Assembly: GCF_014256275.1 (NCBI RefSeq)
Contig: NZ_JACCFE010000002.1
Coordinates: forward strand, 310,001-374,000
DNA: 64,000 nucleotides
From: Rhodococcus sp. 4CII
Lineage (GTDB): Bacteria > Actinomycetota > Actinomycetes > Mycobacteriales > Mycobacteriaceae
Direction of reading: 5' to 3'
Below, piece by piece: positions 1 to 9,396 of this stretch (its first letter is position 1; every line of letters starts with the position of its first letter). The position numbers were made by a program, and so were the translations under genes. The notes under the pieces were generated by a model. It saw nothing but the letters and a program-made list of their open reading frames with translations. It did no database searches and had not been told where the DNA came from.

Positions 1-35
1 TGCAGCGCACCGGTCGCGAATGGAGAAGGCCGTAG
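1..35 (+). CDS. zwf: glucose-6-phosphate dehydrogenase, 3' end only
   Basis: Only the last ten codons are in the window, reading in frame from base 3 to a TAG stop at 33-35. The visible tail, QRTGREWRRP, resembles the C-terminus I recall for mycobacterial glucose-6-phosphate dehydrogenase, and zwf is the normal gene before opcA. The stop abuts the opcA start directly, so the two are surely co-transcribed. The call rests on this short tail and on context. Confidence 0.7.
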   Translation, partial: QRTGREWRRP

Positions 36-947
36 ATGATCATCGACATCCCCTCGACCACCACCGGCCAGGTCAACAAGAAGCTGGTCGAACTCCGGAA
101 GACCGGCGGGGCGGTGACGCTCGGACGAGTACTCACCCTCGTGGTGTGCACTCGGGACAGTGAGAATTCCGAGGACATCATCGATGCCGCCAACGAAGCG
201 AGCCGGGAGCATCCCTGCCGGGTCATCGTCGTCGCCCGCGGTTCCCGCGATGCGGAACCCCGGCTGGACGCCCAGATCAGGGTCGGCGGTGACGCCGGTG
301 CGTCGGAGGTCGTGGTGCTCCGGCTCTTCGGCGAACTCGCCGACCACGAGAGCAGCGTGGTGGTGCCGTTCCTCCTCCCCGACACTCCCGTCGTCGTGTG
401 GTGGCCGGAGACCGCGCCCGCCGTCCCCGCGAAGGACCCCGTCGGCAAGCTCGCGATCCGGCGCATCACCGACGCCACGGACCGCGAGGATCCCGCCGCC
501 GAGATCAAGAGCCGCCTCGCGTCCTACACGTCCGGTGACACGGATCTGGCGTGGAGCCGCATCACCTACTGGCGGGGGCTCATTACGTCGGCGGTCGATC
601 AGCCGCCGCACTCGCGCATCGAATCGGCGGTCGTGTCCGGGCTCGTGGACGAACCCGCCGTCGACATGATCGCCGGGTGGCTCGCCGGGCGCCTCGATGC
701 GCCCGTCACCCGGCGGGCCGGGAAGTTGTTCGTGACACTGAACTTCGCCGACGGAGGCTCCCTGACCATCAGCCGTCCGCAGACCGGCACGACCGCGACA
801 CTGTCCCGGACCGGTAAACCCGAGGCGCTGGTGGCCCTGGGCAGGCGGGAGACCCGGGACTGCCTGGCCGAAGAACTACGCAGACTCGACCCCGACGAGG
901 CCTACGAGGCCGCGCTCGCCGGGCTGACGAAGGTGACGTATGAGTGA
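36..947 (+). CDS. opcA: glucose-6-phosphate dehydrogenase assembly protein OpcA
   Basis: This 303-residue cytoplasmic protein has the length and sequence character of OpcA, which in cyanobacteria and actinobacteria supports assembly or activity of glucose-6-phosphate dehydrogenase, the entry enzyme of the oxidative pentose phosphate pathway. It begins MIIDIPSTTT, typical of the actinobacterial family, and has no signal peptide or membrane segment. It sits directly after the zwf stop and overlaps pgl by 8 bases, so zwf, opcA and pgl form one operon for NADPH production. The ATG at 36 follows GGAGAAGG, a good ribosome binding site. Nothing unusual is visible. Confidence 0.93.
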   Translation: MIIDIPSTTTGQVNKKLVELRKTGGAVTLGRVLTLVVCTRDSENSEDIIDAANEASREHPCRVIVVARGSRDAEPRLDAQIRVGGDAGASEVVVLRLFGELADHESSVVVPFLLPDTPVVVWWPETAPAVPAKDPVGKLAIRRITDATDREDPAAEIKSRLASYTSGDTDLAWSRITYWRGLITSAVDQPPHSRIESAVVSGLVDEPAVDMIAGWLAGRLDAPVTRRAGKLFVTLNFADGGSLTISRPQTGTTATLSRTGKPEALVALGRRETRDCLAEELRRLDPDEAYEAALAGLTKVTYE

Positions 948-1689
948 CATCTACGTAGAAGTCCACCCCGACACCGAGACGCTGGTGACGAAGGCCGCGG
1001 AGCGGTTCGTCCACACCGTGGTCGCCGCTCAGAAGGAACGCGGTTCGGCGTCGGTGGTCCTCACCGGTGGCGGAACCGGCATCGGGCTGCTCGAAAAGGT
1101 CCGGGAGAATCCGGGTGCCATCGACTGGCGCGCGATCGACATCTTCTGGGGGGACGAACGCTTCCTCCCGGCCGGCGATCCGGAACGCAACGACGTGCAG
1201 GCGCGGGCCGCGCTGCTCGACCACGTGGACGTCGACCCCGCGCGGGTGCACACCATGCCGGTCGCGGACGGGATCTACGAGAACGATCCGGAGGCGGCTG
1301 CCGTCGCGTATGCGCAGGTGCTCGGGGCGCACGCCGACGGGAAGCAGGTTCCGGTGTTCGACGTCCACCTGCTCGGCATGGGCGGCGAGGGACACGTCAA
1401 CTCGCTGTTCCCCGACACCGACGCGGTCCGCGAGGAGCACCGGTTCGTCGTCGCGGTGACGGACTCCCCGAAGCCGCCGCCGGTACGCATCACGCTGACC
1501 CTGCCCGCGGTCCGGCACGCCGACGAGGTGTGGCTCGTGGTGTCCGGCGAGGCGAAGGCCGAGGCCGTGGCCGCCGCGGTCGCGGGCGCTCCCCCGGTCG
1601 AGATCCCGGCATCCGGGGCCCGCGGCCTCTCGACCACCCGGTGGCTGCTGGACACCTCGGCGGCGTCCCGCCTGCCGAACTCGAACTGA
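940..1689 (+). CDS. pgl: 6-phosphogluconolactonase
   Basis: The 249-residue protein hydrolyses 6-phosphogluconolactone to 6-phosphogluconate, the second step of the oxidative pentose phosphate pathway. It shows the family motifs in order: GGGTG at residues 43-47, WGDERF at 70-75, and GMGGEGHVNSLFP in the second half, which carries residues of the lactonase active site. The length is normal for the DevB/NagB-like family. The start overlaps the end of opcA by 8 bases, which suggests translational coupling. It is the last gene of the operon; a strong hairpin follows 24 bases after the stop. Confidence 0.95.
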   Translation: MSDIYVEVHPDTETLVTKAAERFVHTVVAAQKERGSASVVLTGGGTGIGLLEKVRENPGAIDWRAIDIFWGDERFLPAGDPERNDVQARAALLDHVDVDPARVHTMPVADGIYENDPEAAAVAYAQVLGAHADGKQVPVFDVHLLGMGGEGHVNSLFPDTDAVREEHRFVVAVTDSPKPPPVRITLTLPAVRHADEVWLVVSGEAKAEAVAAAVAGAPPVEIPASGARGLSTTRWLLDTSAASRLPNSN

Positions 1690-1713
1690 CACGCTCAACC
1701 GACGGGGTCCTCG

Positions 1714-1739
1714 TCGTCCGCCGGTAACCCGGCGGACGA
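1714..1739 (+). terminator. hairpin terminator after pgl
   Basis: A perfect inverted repeat has 11-base arms (TCGTCCGCCGG and CCGGCGGACGA) around a TAAC loop, just downstream of the pgl stop. There is no U-run, which is common for actinobacterial terminators. The rest of 1690-1990 holds only a second hairpin facing the other way and no gene I can support. Confidence 0.65.
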
Positions 1740-1947
1740 TCGGGGGTCCCGCTCGACCGGTGTCCGGGTGACCCGGCATTCGGTGACGATCCGACCGGCC
1801 CGGCGGCGGCTCGACATGCTCGTCCCCCGTGTTCCCACTCTCCCACGCCAGTGAACCGGGTTGCCCGCACAGCGCCTCATCGATCGCCCCCACTTCGTCT
1901 CGGAAACTTATGCTCTTTCCCGTTTTGACGCAGCGAGGGACGGATCG

Positions 1948-1986
1948 GTTCCCGTGCCCCGCAAGAAATCTCGCGGGCGCGGGAAC
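1948..1986 (-). terminator. hairpin terminator after ppc
   Basis: A long imperfect inverted repeat (GTTCCCG...CGGGAAC, continuing through a GCCC/GGGC step with one wobble and one bulge) starts four bases beyond the ppc stop. It would end transcripts of the glycolytic/ppc cluster that read leftward. Confidence 0.6.
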
Positions 1987-1990
1987 GCCG

Positions 1991-4747
1991 CTACCCGCTG
2001 TTGCGCAGCGCGGTGGCGAGCCCATTCATCGTGAGCTGGATGCCGCGGCGCGTCTGGTCGCCGTCGTCGCCCGCCCGGTACCGGCGCAGCAGCTCCACCT
2101 GCAGGTGGTTGAGCGGCTCGAGGTAGGGGAACCGGTTGTGCACCGACCGCTCCAGACCGGGATTGTCGGCGAACAGCGTGTCGTTCCCGGTGACGGCCTT
2201 GTACATCCGGATCGTCCGCTCGTGCTCCTCGGTGATCTTGCCGAACACCCGCTGCCGCAGCTCCTCGTCGGGCACCAGCTCCGCGTAACGTGCCGCGAGA
2301 CCCATGTCGGACTTCGACATCACCATCGCCAGGTTCGACAACACGGTCCGGAAGAACGGCCACTTCTCGTAGAGGCGGGACAGCGTGGCCACCTTGTCCG
2401 GGTCGCCGTGCGTCCACTCCTCGAACGCCGAACCCGTGCCGTACCACCCGGGCAGCATGACCCGGGACTGGCTCCAGGACAGCACCCACGGGATCGCCCG
2501 GAGATCGGAGATGGCGGTGGTCTGCTTGCGGGAGGCGGGGCGGCTGCCGATATTGAGGGCCCCGATCTCCGCGACCGGCGTCGACATTTCGAAGTACTGC
2601 ACGAATCCCGGTGTCTCGTGCACCAATTCCCCGTAGGCGCGGCGGGCCAGCGCCGCGAGTTCGTCGAGGATGCGGTAGGCCGGTTCGGCGTCGTCTCCGA
2701 GACCCTCGACGTCGAGCAGGGTGGCTTCGAGTGTCGCGGCGAGCAGTGTTTCCAGATTACGTTGCGCGAGACGGGGTTCCGCGTACTTGGCGGCGATCAC
2801 CTCGCCCTGTTCGGTGATCCGCAGCGATCCGGCGACCGCGCCGGGCGGCTGCGCCAGGATGGCCTCGTAGCTGGGGCCGCCGCCGCGACCGACGGTGCCG
2901 CCGCGACCGTGGAACAGCCGCAACCGGATTCCCGTCTTGCGTGCGGCGTCCACCAGATCCAGCTCCGCGCGGTAGAGCGCCCAGTTCGCCGCGAGGTATC
3001 CGCCGTCCTTGTTCGAATCGGAGTACCCGAGCATCACTTCCTGGGAGTCACCCCGCGCCGCCACCAGCGCCCGGTAGATCGGGACCTCCAGCGTGGCTTC
3101 GAGGGTCGCGGCGCCCTGCTGCAGGTCCTCGATCGTCTCGAACAGCGGCACGATGCCCACCGGGCAGGACGGCGCCTCCCCCGCGCCGGGGTCGAGCAGT
3201 CCGACCTCCTTGAGCAGGACGGCGGCCTCGAGCATGTCGCTGACGGAGGTGCACATGCTGATGATGTAGTTCGGCACGGCGCCCGCGCCGAGGGTCTGCA
3301 CGGCGGTCGCGCCCGCCTGCAGAATGGCGAGTTCCTTCGCCGTCAGCTCACTGAACTCCGCATTCGCGGTGGTCAGCGGACGCCGGGTGGTGAGCTCCGC
3401 CGACAGCAGTTCCACCCGCTCGTCCTCGGACAGCGACGAGTAGTCGTCGTGCACCCCCGCCCATGCCAGCAACTCGGCGACGACGGTCTCGTGCACGTCC
3501 GAGTTCTGCCGCATGTCGAGCCCGGAGAGGTGGAATCCGAACACCTCGACCGAGTCCCGCAGGCTCGCGAGCCCGTCGTCGGCGATCGTGCCGTCGCCAC
3601 CCCGGCGCAAGGAGTCGTCGACGACGTCGAGTTCGTCGAGCATCTGACGCGGGGTGTCGTACGGGGCGAGCCCCAGGTCGAGACCGTGGTCCGGTGTGCC
3701 ACCCAGGATGCGCTGCGCGGTGGCCGTGAGACGTCCCCGGATCCCCCGCACCGCACGCCGGTACGGTTCGTCGGCGCGAGACGGTGAATCGTCCTGGGAC
3801 GCCGCAGCCAGGAGGTCCAGGGCGGGCGTGACGGCGACGAGGCGTGCCGACATGGACAGTTCGCGTTCGAGGGTCTCGAGTCCCTCGAGGTGATGTTCGA
3901 GGGCGGTGGCCGCGGCGCGGGTGGTGGCCGTCCGGACCACCTCGTCGGTGACGTAGGGGTTGCCGTCGCGGTCTCCGCCGATCCACGACCCGGGACGCAG
4001 GATCGGCTCCCGGCCCAGATCCGCGTCCGGCCATCGCGACCGCAGTGCGTTGCGCAGTTCGGCGTTGATTTTCGGGACGACCTCGAACAGTGCCGCGTCG
4101 TAGTACCGCAGGCCCACTTCGATCTCGTCCTGGATCCGCAACCGCGACAGCCGGATCAGCGCAGTCTGCCACAGGGTGAGGATCTGGCGCCGCAACCGGA
4201 CGTCGACATCGGCGGTCTCGGACTCGGTCAGCGCGGTGCGCTCGCGGTAGCGCATCAGTTCGGTGATCCGGGTCTGGGTCTCGAACACCGTGCGACGGCG
4301 GGTCTCGGTGGGGTGGGCCGTGATGACGGGCGACACGAGCGCCCCGCGCAGCGCGTCCGCGACGACGGCGCTGTCCAGGTGCGCGGCGTCGAGTTTGGCG
4401 TACGTGGCGGTCAGGGTGCTGTCGGGCGCGGGTTCACCGGCCGCGACGTGGACGGCGCGCCGGCGTTCGCGGTGGATGTCCTCGGCGAGGTTGGCGAGGA
4501 GCGCGAAGTGGCTGAAGGCCCGGATGACGGGAATGGTGTCGCCGGTGGAGACCTGGGTGAACATGTCCGCCAGCTCGGCACGGTCGATCTCGGACCGCCG
4601 GACCCGGAACGATTCGACGCGAGCCTTCTCGACGAGGTCGAAGACGTCGTCGCCGGCCTGTTCCCGCACTATCTGACCGAGGATGCCGCCCAGGAGCCGA
4701 ATGTCTTCGCGGAGTGGTTCAGTGGCCTCACGTGGGGTTTCGATCAT
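1991..4747 (-). CDS. ppc: phosphoenolpyruvate carboxylase
   Basis: At 918 residues this is a full-length phosphoenolpyruvate carboxylase, which adds bicarbonate to PEP to give oxaloacetate and so refills the TCA cycle. The catalytic His motif AHPTETR lies at residues 144-150. GGDRDGNP, the mobile-loop motif FHGRGGTVGRGG and the C-terminal MNGLATALRNSG follow in the usual order. It is the last gene of the leftward run gap-pgk-tpiA-secG-ppc, an order shared with mycobacteria. An ATG at 4747 is used; GGATGA just before it is a weak ribosome binding site. No regulatory domain beyond the family core is visible. Confidence 0.97.
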   Translation of the reverse strand: MIETPREATEPLREDIRLLGGILGQIVREQAGDDVFDLVEKARVESFRVRRSEIDRAELADMFTQVSTGDTIPVIRAFSHFALLANLAEDIHRERRRAVHVAAGEPAPDSTLTATYAKLDAAHLDSAVVADALRGALVSPVITAHPTETRRRTVFETQTRITELMRYRERTALTESETADVDVRLRRQILTLWQTALIRLSRLRIQDEIEVGLRYYDAALFEVVPKINAELRNALRSRWPDADLGREPILRPGSWIGGDRDGNPYVTDEVVRTATTRAAATALEHHLEGLETLERELSMSARLVAVTPALDLLAAASQDDSPSRADEPYRRAVRGIRGRLTATAQRILGGTPDHGLDLGLAPYDTPRQMLDELDVVDDSLRRGGDGTIADDGLASLRDSVEVFGFHLSGLDMRQNSDVHETVVAELLAWAGVHDDYSSLSEDERVELLSAELTTRRPLTTANAEFSELTAKELAILQAGATAVQTLGAGAVPNYIISMCTSVSDMLEAAVLLKEVGLLDPGAGEAPSCPVGIVPLFETIEDLQQGAATLEATLEVPIYRALVAARGDSQEVMLGYSDSNKDGGYLAANWALYRAELDLVDAARKTGIRLRLFHGRGGTVGRGGGPSYEAILAQPPGAVAGSLRITEQGEVIAAKYAEPRLAQRNLETLLAATLEATLLDVEGLGDDAEPAYRILDELAALARRAYGELVHETPGFVQYFEMSTPVAEIGALNIGSRPASRKQTTAISDLRAIPWVLSWSQSRVMLPGWYGTGSAFEEWTHGDPDKVATLSRLYEKWPFFRTVLSNLAMVMSKSDMGLAARYAELVPDEELRQRVFGKITEEHERTIRMYKAVTGNDTLFADNPGLERSVHNRFPYLEPLNHLQVELLRRYRAGDDGDQTRRGIQLTMNGLATALRNSG

Positions 4748-4793
4748 TCATCCAGTATCGACCGGCGACGGCCGCTCTGCATGATGAAGTAGA

Positions 4794-5027
4794 TCAGCCG
4801 AACTTGATCTCTAGGCCGATGCCGATGATCGCGATCAACCACACCAGACCGGTGAAGACGGTGAGCCGGTCGAGGTTCTTCTCGACGACGGTGGAACCGG
4901 ACAGGCTCGACTGGACGCCGCCGCCGAACAGGCTGGACAGACCGCCGCCCTTACCGCGGTGCAGCAGCACCAGCAGAATCAGCAGCAAGCTGGTGACCAC
5001 CAGCAAGATATCCAGGAACAGTTCCAT
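4794..5027 (-). CDS. secG: preprotein translocase subunit SecG
   Basis: A 77-residue protein with two hydrophobic segments (residues about 3-21 and 53-72) separated by a short Gly-rich loop containing GKGGGLSSLFGGG. This is the SecG signature. SecG assists SecYE and SecA in protein export at the cytoplasmic membrane. Its position between tpiA and ppc is conserved in actinobacteria. A large hairpin separates it from tpiA, so it may have its own promoter; the TAGGGT hexamer in the 125-base gap fits a -10 element, but this is only a suggestion. Confidence 0.93.
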   Translation of the reverse strand: MELFLDILLVVTSLLLILLVLLHRGKGGGLSSLFGGGVQSSLSGSTVVEKNLDRLTVFTGLVWLIAIIGIGLEIKFG

Positions 5028-5095
5028 GTCGGTCTACGTCCACCCATCCAGTAGGAACAACTACGGCCTCGTACACCCTACAGGCGCTGTGCGCC

Positions 5096-5137
5096 CGTGC
5101 GCCTTTCCGGTAGCGGGAGCAACCAGAAAGGCGCACG
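5096..5137 (-). terminator. long hairpin between tpiA and secG
   Basis: Two 12-base arms match perfectly (CGTGCGCCTTTC and GAAAGGCGCACG). The pairing continues through one mismatch and three more base pairs to a 10-base loop. A smaller hairpin, GCGCC-GAA-GGCGC, follows at 5139-5151. Together they lie just after the tpiA stop and look like a terminator or a processing and stability element for the gap-pgk-tpiA transcript. Confidence 0.6.
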
Positions 5138-5152
5138 AGCGCCGAAGGCGCC

Positions 5153-5938
5153 TTACGGCAGAGGTCCGCCCGCGGCGATCGCCGACAACGTCGCGAACTC
5201 GTCGGCCTTCAGCGAGGCGCCGCCCACGAGGGCACCGTCCACGTCCGTCTGACCGACGATCTCGCCGACGTTCTTCGCGTTGACGCTGCCGCCGTAGAGC
5301 ACGCGGACACCGGACGCGACCGCCGGGGAGGCGAGCTCACCGAGCGTGGCCCGGATCGCCGCGCAGACTTCCTGCGCGTCCGCGGCACTGGCCACGCGAC
5401 CGGTCCCGATGGCCCACACCGGCTCGTACGCGATGACGACCTTGGCGATGTCCTCGGCGGACAGCCCGGCGAGCGAACCCCGCAGCTGCTCGACGTTGTA
5501 GGAGACGTGCTCGCCGGCCTCGCGGACGTCGAGTCCCTCACCGATGCACACGATCGGGGTGAGGCCGTTCTTCAGCGCGGCCTTCGCCTTGGCCAGCACG
5601 GTGTCGTTGTCCTCGCAGTGCAGGGTCCGGCGCTCCGAGTGCCCGACGACGACGAACGTGCAGCCCAGCTTGGCCAGCATGGAGCCGCTGATCTCGCCGG
5701 TGAACGCGCCCGAATCATGGGCCGACACGTCCTGCGCACCGTAGGTGAGCAGGAGCTTGTCGCCCTCGACGAGGGTCTGCACGCTGCGGATGTCGGTGAA
5801 CGGCGGGATCACCGTCACGTCGACCTTGTCGAAGTACTTCGCCGGGAGCGAGAAGGCGATCTTCTGCACCAGCGCGATGGCCTCGAGGTGGTTCAGATTC
5901 ATCTTCCAGTTGCCGGCGATCAGCGGCTTCCGTGCCAT
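5153..5938 (-). CDS. tpiA: triosephosphate isomerase
   Basis: The 261-residue TIM-barrel enzyme interconverts dihydroxyacetone phosphate and glyceraldehyde 3-phosphate. Key motifs are GNWKMN at residues 9-14 with the substrate-binding Lys, GHSERR with the catalytic His, AYEPVWAIGTG with the catalytic Glu and flexible loop, and YGGSVN near the C-terminus. The start lies three bases after the pgk stop, so it is co-transcribed with gap and pgk. Length and motifs are fully normal. Confidence 0.97.
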   Translation of the reverse strand: MARKPLIAGNWKMNLNHLEAIALVQKIAFSLPAKYFDKVDVTVIPPFTDIRSVQTLVEGDKLLLTYGAQDVSAHDSGAFTGEISGSMLAKLGCTFVVVGHSERRTLHCEDNDTVLAKAKAALKNGLTPIVCIGEGLDVREAGEHVSYNVEQLRGSLAGLSAEDIAKVVIAYEPVWAIGTGRVASAADAQEVCAAIRATLGELASPAVASGVRVLYGGSVNAKNVGEIVGQTDVDGALVGGASLKADEFATLSAIAAGGPLP

Positions 5939-5941
5939 GCG

Positions 5942-7153
5942 TCAGCCCTCCAGAACTGCGATGCCGGGGAGTTCCTTGCCCTCGAGGTACTCGAGGGAGG
6001 CGCCGCCTCCGGTGGAGATGTGCGAGAACCCGTCCTCGGGCAGTCCGAGCTGGCGTACCGCCGCGGCGGAGTCACCGCCACCGACGACGCTGTACGCGCC
6101 CTTCGAGGTGGCCTCGATGATCGCCTCGGCGACACCCTTGGTGCCCGCGGCGAACTTCTCGAACTCGAACACGCCCATCGGCCCGTTCCAGAACACCGTC
6201 TTCGCGCTGGTCAGGATCGCCGCGAACCGGCGAACCGATTGCGGTCCGATGTCGAGACCCATCCAGCCGTCCGGGATCTCGAGCACCGACACGATCTTGG
6301 ACTCGGCGTCGGCCGAGAACGAATCGGCGATGACCACGTCCTGCGGGATGTGGATGACGTCGGCGTACTGCTCGAGCAGCGCCTTGCACGTGTCGATCAT
6401 CGACTCCTCGCACAGCGAGTTGCCGACCGAGACGCCCTGCGCCGCGAGGAACGTGTAGTACATGCCGCCACCGATGACGAGGGTGTCGACCTTCGGTGCC
6501 AGCGCCTCGATCACCGCGAGCTTGTCCGACACCTTGGAGCCGCCCAGCACGACCGCGTACGGCCGCTCGGACTCCTCGGTGAGCTTGCCGAGCACCTTGA
6601 TCTCGGCCTCGACGAGTTTGCCGGCGTAGTGCGGCAGCAGCTTCGCCACCTCGTACACCGACGCCTGCGCGCGGTGCACGACACCGAATCCGTCGGACAC
6701 GAATGCACCGTCGTCGCCGACGAGTTCGACGAGGGCCTTCGCGAGCTTCATCCGCTCGGCCTCGTCCTTGCTGGTCTCCCGCGGGTCGAAGCGGATGTTC
6801 TCCAGCAGGAGAACGTCTCCGTCGGTGAGCCCCTCCGAACGTGCCAGCGCATCCTGCCCGACGACGTCGCCGGCGAGCTGGACGTTGCGTCCCAGCACCT
6901 CGGCGAGCTTCACCGCCACCGGCGCGAGGGAATACTGTGGGTCGGGCTCGCCCTTGGGGCGACCCAGATGGGCGGTGACGATGACCTTGGCGCCCGCCTC
7001 CGCCAACGCCTTCAGCGTCGGTGCGGAAGCGATGATGCGCCCGGGATCGGTGATCCGGTCACCGTCGAGCGGAACGTTGAGGTCGGAGCGCACCAGCACG
7101 GCACGCCCCTCCACCCCAGCGTTCAGCAGATCGTCGAGAGTCTGAACTGCCAC
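5942..7153 (-). CDS. pgk: phosphoglycerate kinase
   Basis: A 403-residue kinase of glycolysis that transfers phosphate from 1,3-bisphosphoglycerate to ADP. The N-terminal substrate-binding region VLVRSDLNVPLDG, the HLGRPKG motif and the C-terminal nucleotide-binding segment with GGGDSAAAV are all present. The frame stays open far upstream into gap, so I place the start at the GTG at 7153 (reading M-AVQTLDDLL). This leaves 17 bases after the gap stop with an AAGG ribosome binding site and gives the normal family length. Confidence 0.96.
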   Translation of the reverse strand: MAVQTLDDLLNAGVEGRAVLVRSDLNVPLDGDRITDPGRIIASAPTLKALAEAGAKVIVTAHLGRPKGEPDPQYSLAPVAVKLAEVLGRNVQLAGDVVGQDALARSEGLTDGDVLLLENIRFDPRETSKDEAERMKLAKALVELVGDDGAFVSDGFGVVHRAQASVYEVAKLLPHYAGKLVEAEIKVLGKLTEESERPYAVVLGGSKVSDKLAVIEALAPKVDTLVIGGGMYYTFLAAQGVSVGNSLCEESMIDTCKALLEQYADVIHIPQDVVIADSFSADAESKIVSVLEIPDGWMGLDIGPQSVRRFAAILTSAKTVFWNGPMGVFEFEKFAAGTKGVAEAIIEATSKGAYSVVGGGDSAAAVRQLGLPEDGFSHISTGGGASLEYLEGKELPGIAVLEG

Positions 7154-7170
7154 TGTTACCGGACCTTCGC

Positions 7171-8190
<1,020 letters not shown>

Positions 8191-8232
8191 AATCTGCTCC
8201 TTTGCGCATGATTCTGGTTGTGCAGCTCTGCT

Positions 8233-8273
8233 CTCGCGCCGCTTCGACACCACCGACGGGTGGTCGGCGCGAG
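8233..8273 (-). promoter_or_regulatory. two-part hairpin in the gap leader
   Basis: Perfect 9-base outer arms (CTCGCGCCG and CGGCGCGAG) enclose a perfect 6-base inner stem (ACCACC-GACG-GGTGGT) and a 7-base bulge on one side. In the gap transcript it ends about 43 bases before the start codon, leaving the AAAGGAG site free. It could stabilise the mRNA or act as a control element; no known riboswitch class was recognised. Confidence 0.5.
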
Positions 8274-8297
8274 GTTTCATCGGTCGATGCGACTCTT

Positions 8298-8303
8298 AGC
8301 CTA
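8298..8303 (-). promoter_or_regulatory. gap: possible -10 element of gap
   Basis: TAGGCT on the minus strand fits the actinobacterial TANNNT -10 pattern and lies upstream of the leader hairpin, which would give a leader of roughly 100 bases. No clear -35 was found. Confidence 0.35.
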
Positions 8304-8373
8304 GTGCGCGGGCCACGTGCGCGCGCAGTCACCTCCGGGCACCCCGTACCGGCTGCTTCGACGTCGAACGAAG

Positions 8374-8408
8374 GGGACGCTCGTTCGATCTGACGCGACG
8401 AGCGTCCC
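8374..8408 (-). terminator. hairpin terminator after whiA
   Basis: Perfect 11-base arms (GGGACGCTCGT and ACGAGCGTCCC) around a 13-base loop, ten bases beyond the whiA stop. It separates the uvrC-rapZ-yvcK-whiA operon from gap. Confidence 0.65.
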
Positions 8409-8418
8409 GGTCGTCCGC

Positions 8419-9396
8419 TCAAGCGTCGTCGAGAAGGTCTGCGGTGACCGCCGACTCGGTGTCGGGGATCCCGGTCTCCTTCGCCTTGCGGTCCGCCATC
8501 GACAGCAGCCGCCGGATGCGGCCGGCGACCGCGTCCTTCGTCATCGGCGGGTCGGCGAGCTGGCCGAGTTCCTCGAGCGACGCCTGCCGGTGCTCCACGC
8601 GGAGATGACCCGCCGCCGCCAGGTGGTCGGGAACCTCGTCGCCCAGGATGTCGAGCGCCCGCTCGACTCGTGCGGCGGCCGCAACGGCCGCGCGGGCGGA
8701 GCGGCGCAGGTTGGCGTCGTCGAAGTTGGCGAGCCGGTTCGCGGTGGCCCGGACCTCCCGGCGCATCCGGCGTTCCTCCCACACGAGGCGGGTGTCCTGC
8801 GCGCCCATCCGGGTGAGGAGCGCGCCGATGGCCTCGCCGTCGCGGATCACCACCCGGTCGGTGCCGCGGACCTCGCGGGCCTTCGCGGAGATTCCGAGCC
8901 TGCGAGCGGCCCCGACCAGTGCGAGCGCCGCCTCCGGACCCGGGCAGCTGACTTCGAGCGCGGACGACCGTCCCGGCTCGGTGAGCGAACCGTGGGCCAG
9001 GAACGCGCCCCGCCACGCCGCTTCCGCGTCGGCGACGCTGCCCCCGACCACCTGGGCGGGGAGCCCGCGCACGGGTCGTCCCCGCAGGTCGAGCAAACCG
9101 GTCTGGCGGGCGAGGGCCTCGCCTTCCTTCGCGACCCGGACGATGTACCGGGACGATTTGCGCAGACCGCCCGCGCTCAGGACGTGGACGTCGGCGCTGT
9201 AGGTGAACAGATCGAAGATCTCGCGCCGCAGCCGCCGGGCCGTGGACCCCAGATCCACCTCCGCCTCGACCACTACCCGGCCACCGACGATGTGCAATCC
9301 CCCTGCGAACCGCAGCAGCGACGAGACCTCGGCCTTCCGGCAACTCACGTGAGTGACGACGAGACGACTGAGTTCGTCTTTGACCTCTGCTGTCAT
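8419..9396 (-). CDS. whiA: sporulation/division transcriptional regulator WhiA
   Basis: A 325-residue DNA-binding protein with an N-terminal degenerate LAGLIDADG homing-endonuclease fold and a C-terminal helix-turn-helix. In Streptomyces WhiA controls sporulation and division genes with WhiB; in non-sporulating actinobacteria its role is less clear. The opening MTAEVKDELSRLVV is the conserved family start. I use the ATG at 9396, whose ATGA overlaps the yvcK stop, rather than the in-frame GTG at 9402. It is the last gene of the four-gene overlapping chain from uvrC. Confidence 0.95.
   Translation of the reverse strand: MTAEVKDELSRLVVTHVSCRKAEVSSLLRFAGGLHIVGGRVVVEAEVDLGSTARRLRREIFDLFTYSADVHVLSAGGLRKSSRYIVRVAKEGEALARQTGLLDLRGRPVRGLPAQVVGGSVADAEAAWRGAFLAHGSLTEPGRSSALEVSCPGPEAALALVGAARRLGISAKAREVRGTDRVVIRDGEAIGALLTRMGAQDTRLVWEERRMRREVRATANRLANFDDANLRRSARAAVAAAARVERALDILGDEVPDHLAAAGHLRVEHRQASLEELGQLADPPMTKDAVAGRIRRLLSMADRKAKETGIPDTESAVTADLLDDA

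Noticed and set aside
1695..1880. 61-codon minus-strand open frame between pgl and ppc
   Set aside because: Arg/Pro/Thr-rich composition, no ribosome binding site, and it runs through the terminator hairpin; looks like chance in high-GC DNA.
1829..3787. 652-codon plus-strand frame opposite ppc
   Set aside because: Antisense shadow of ppc with His/Arg-rich, low-complexity translation and no family motifs.
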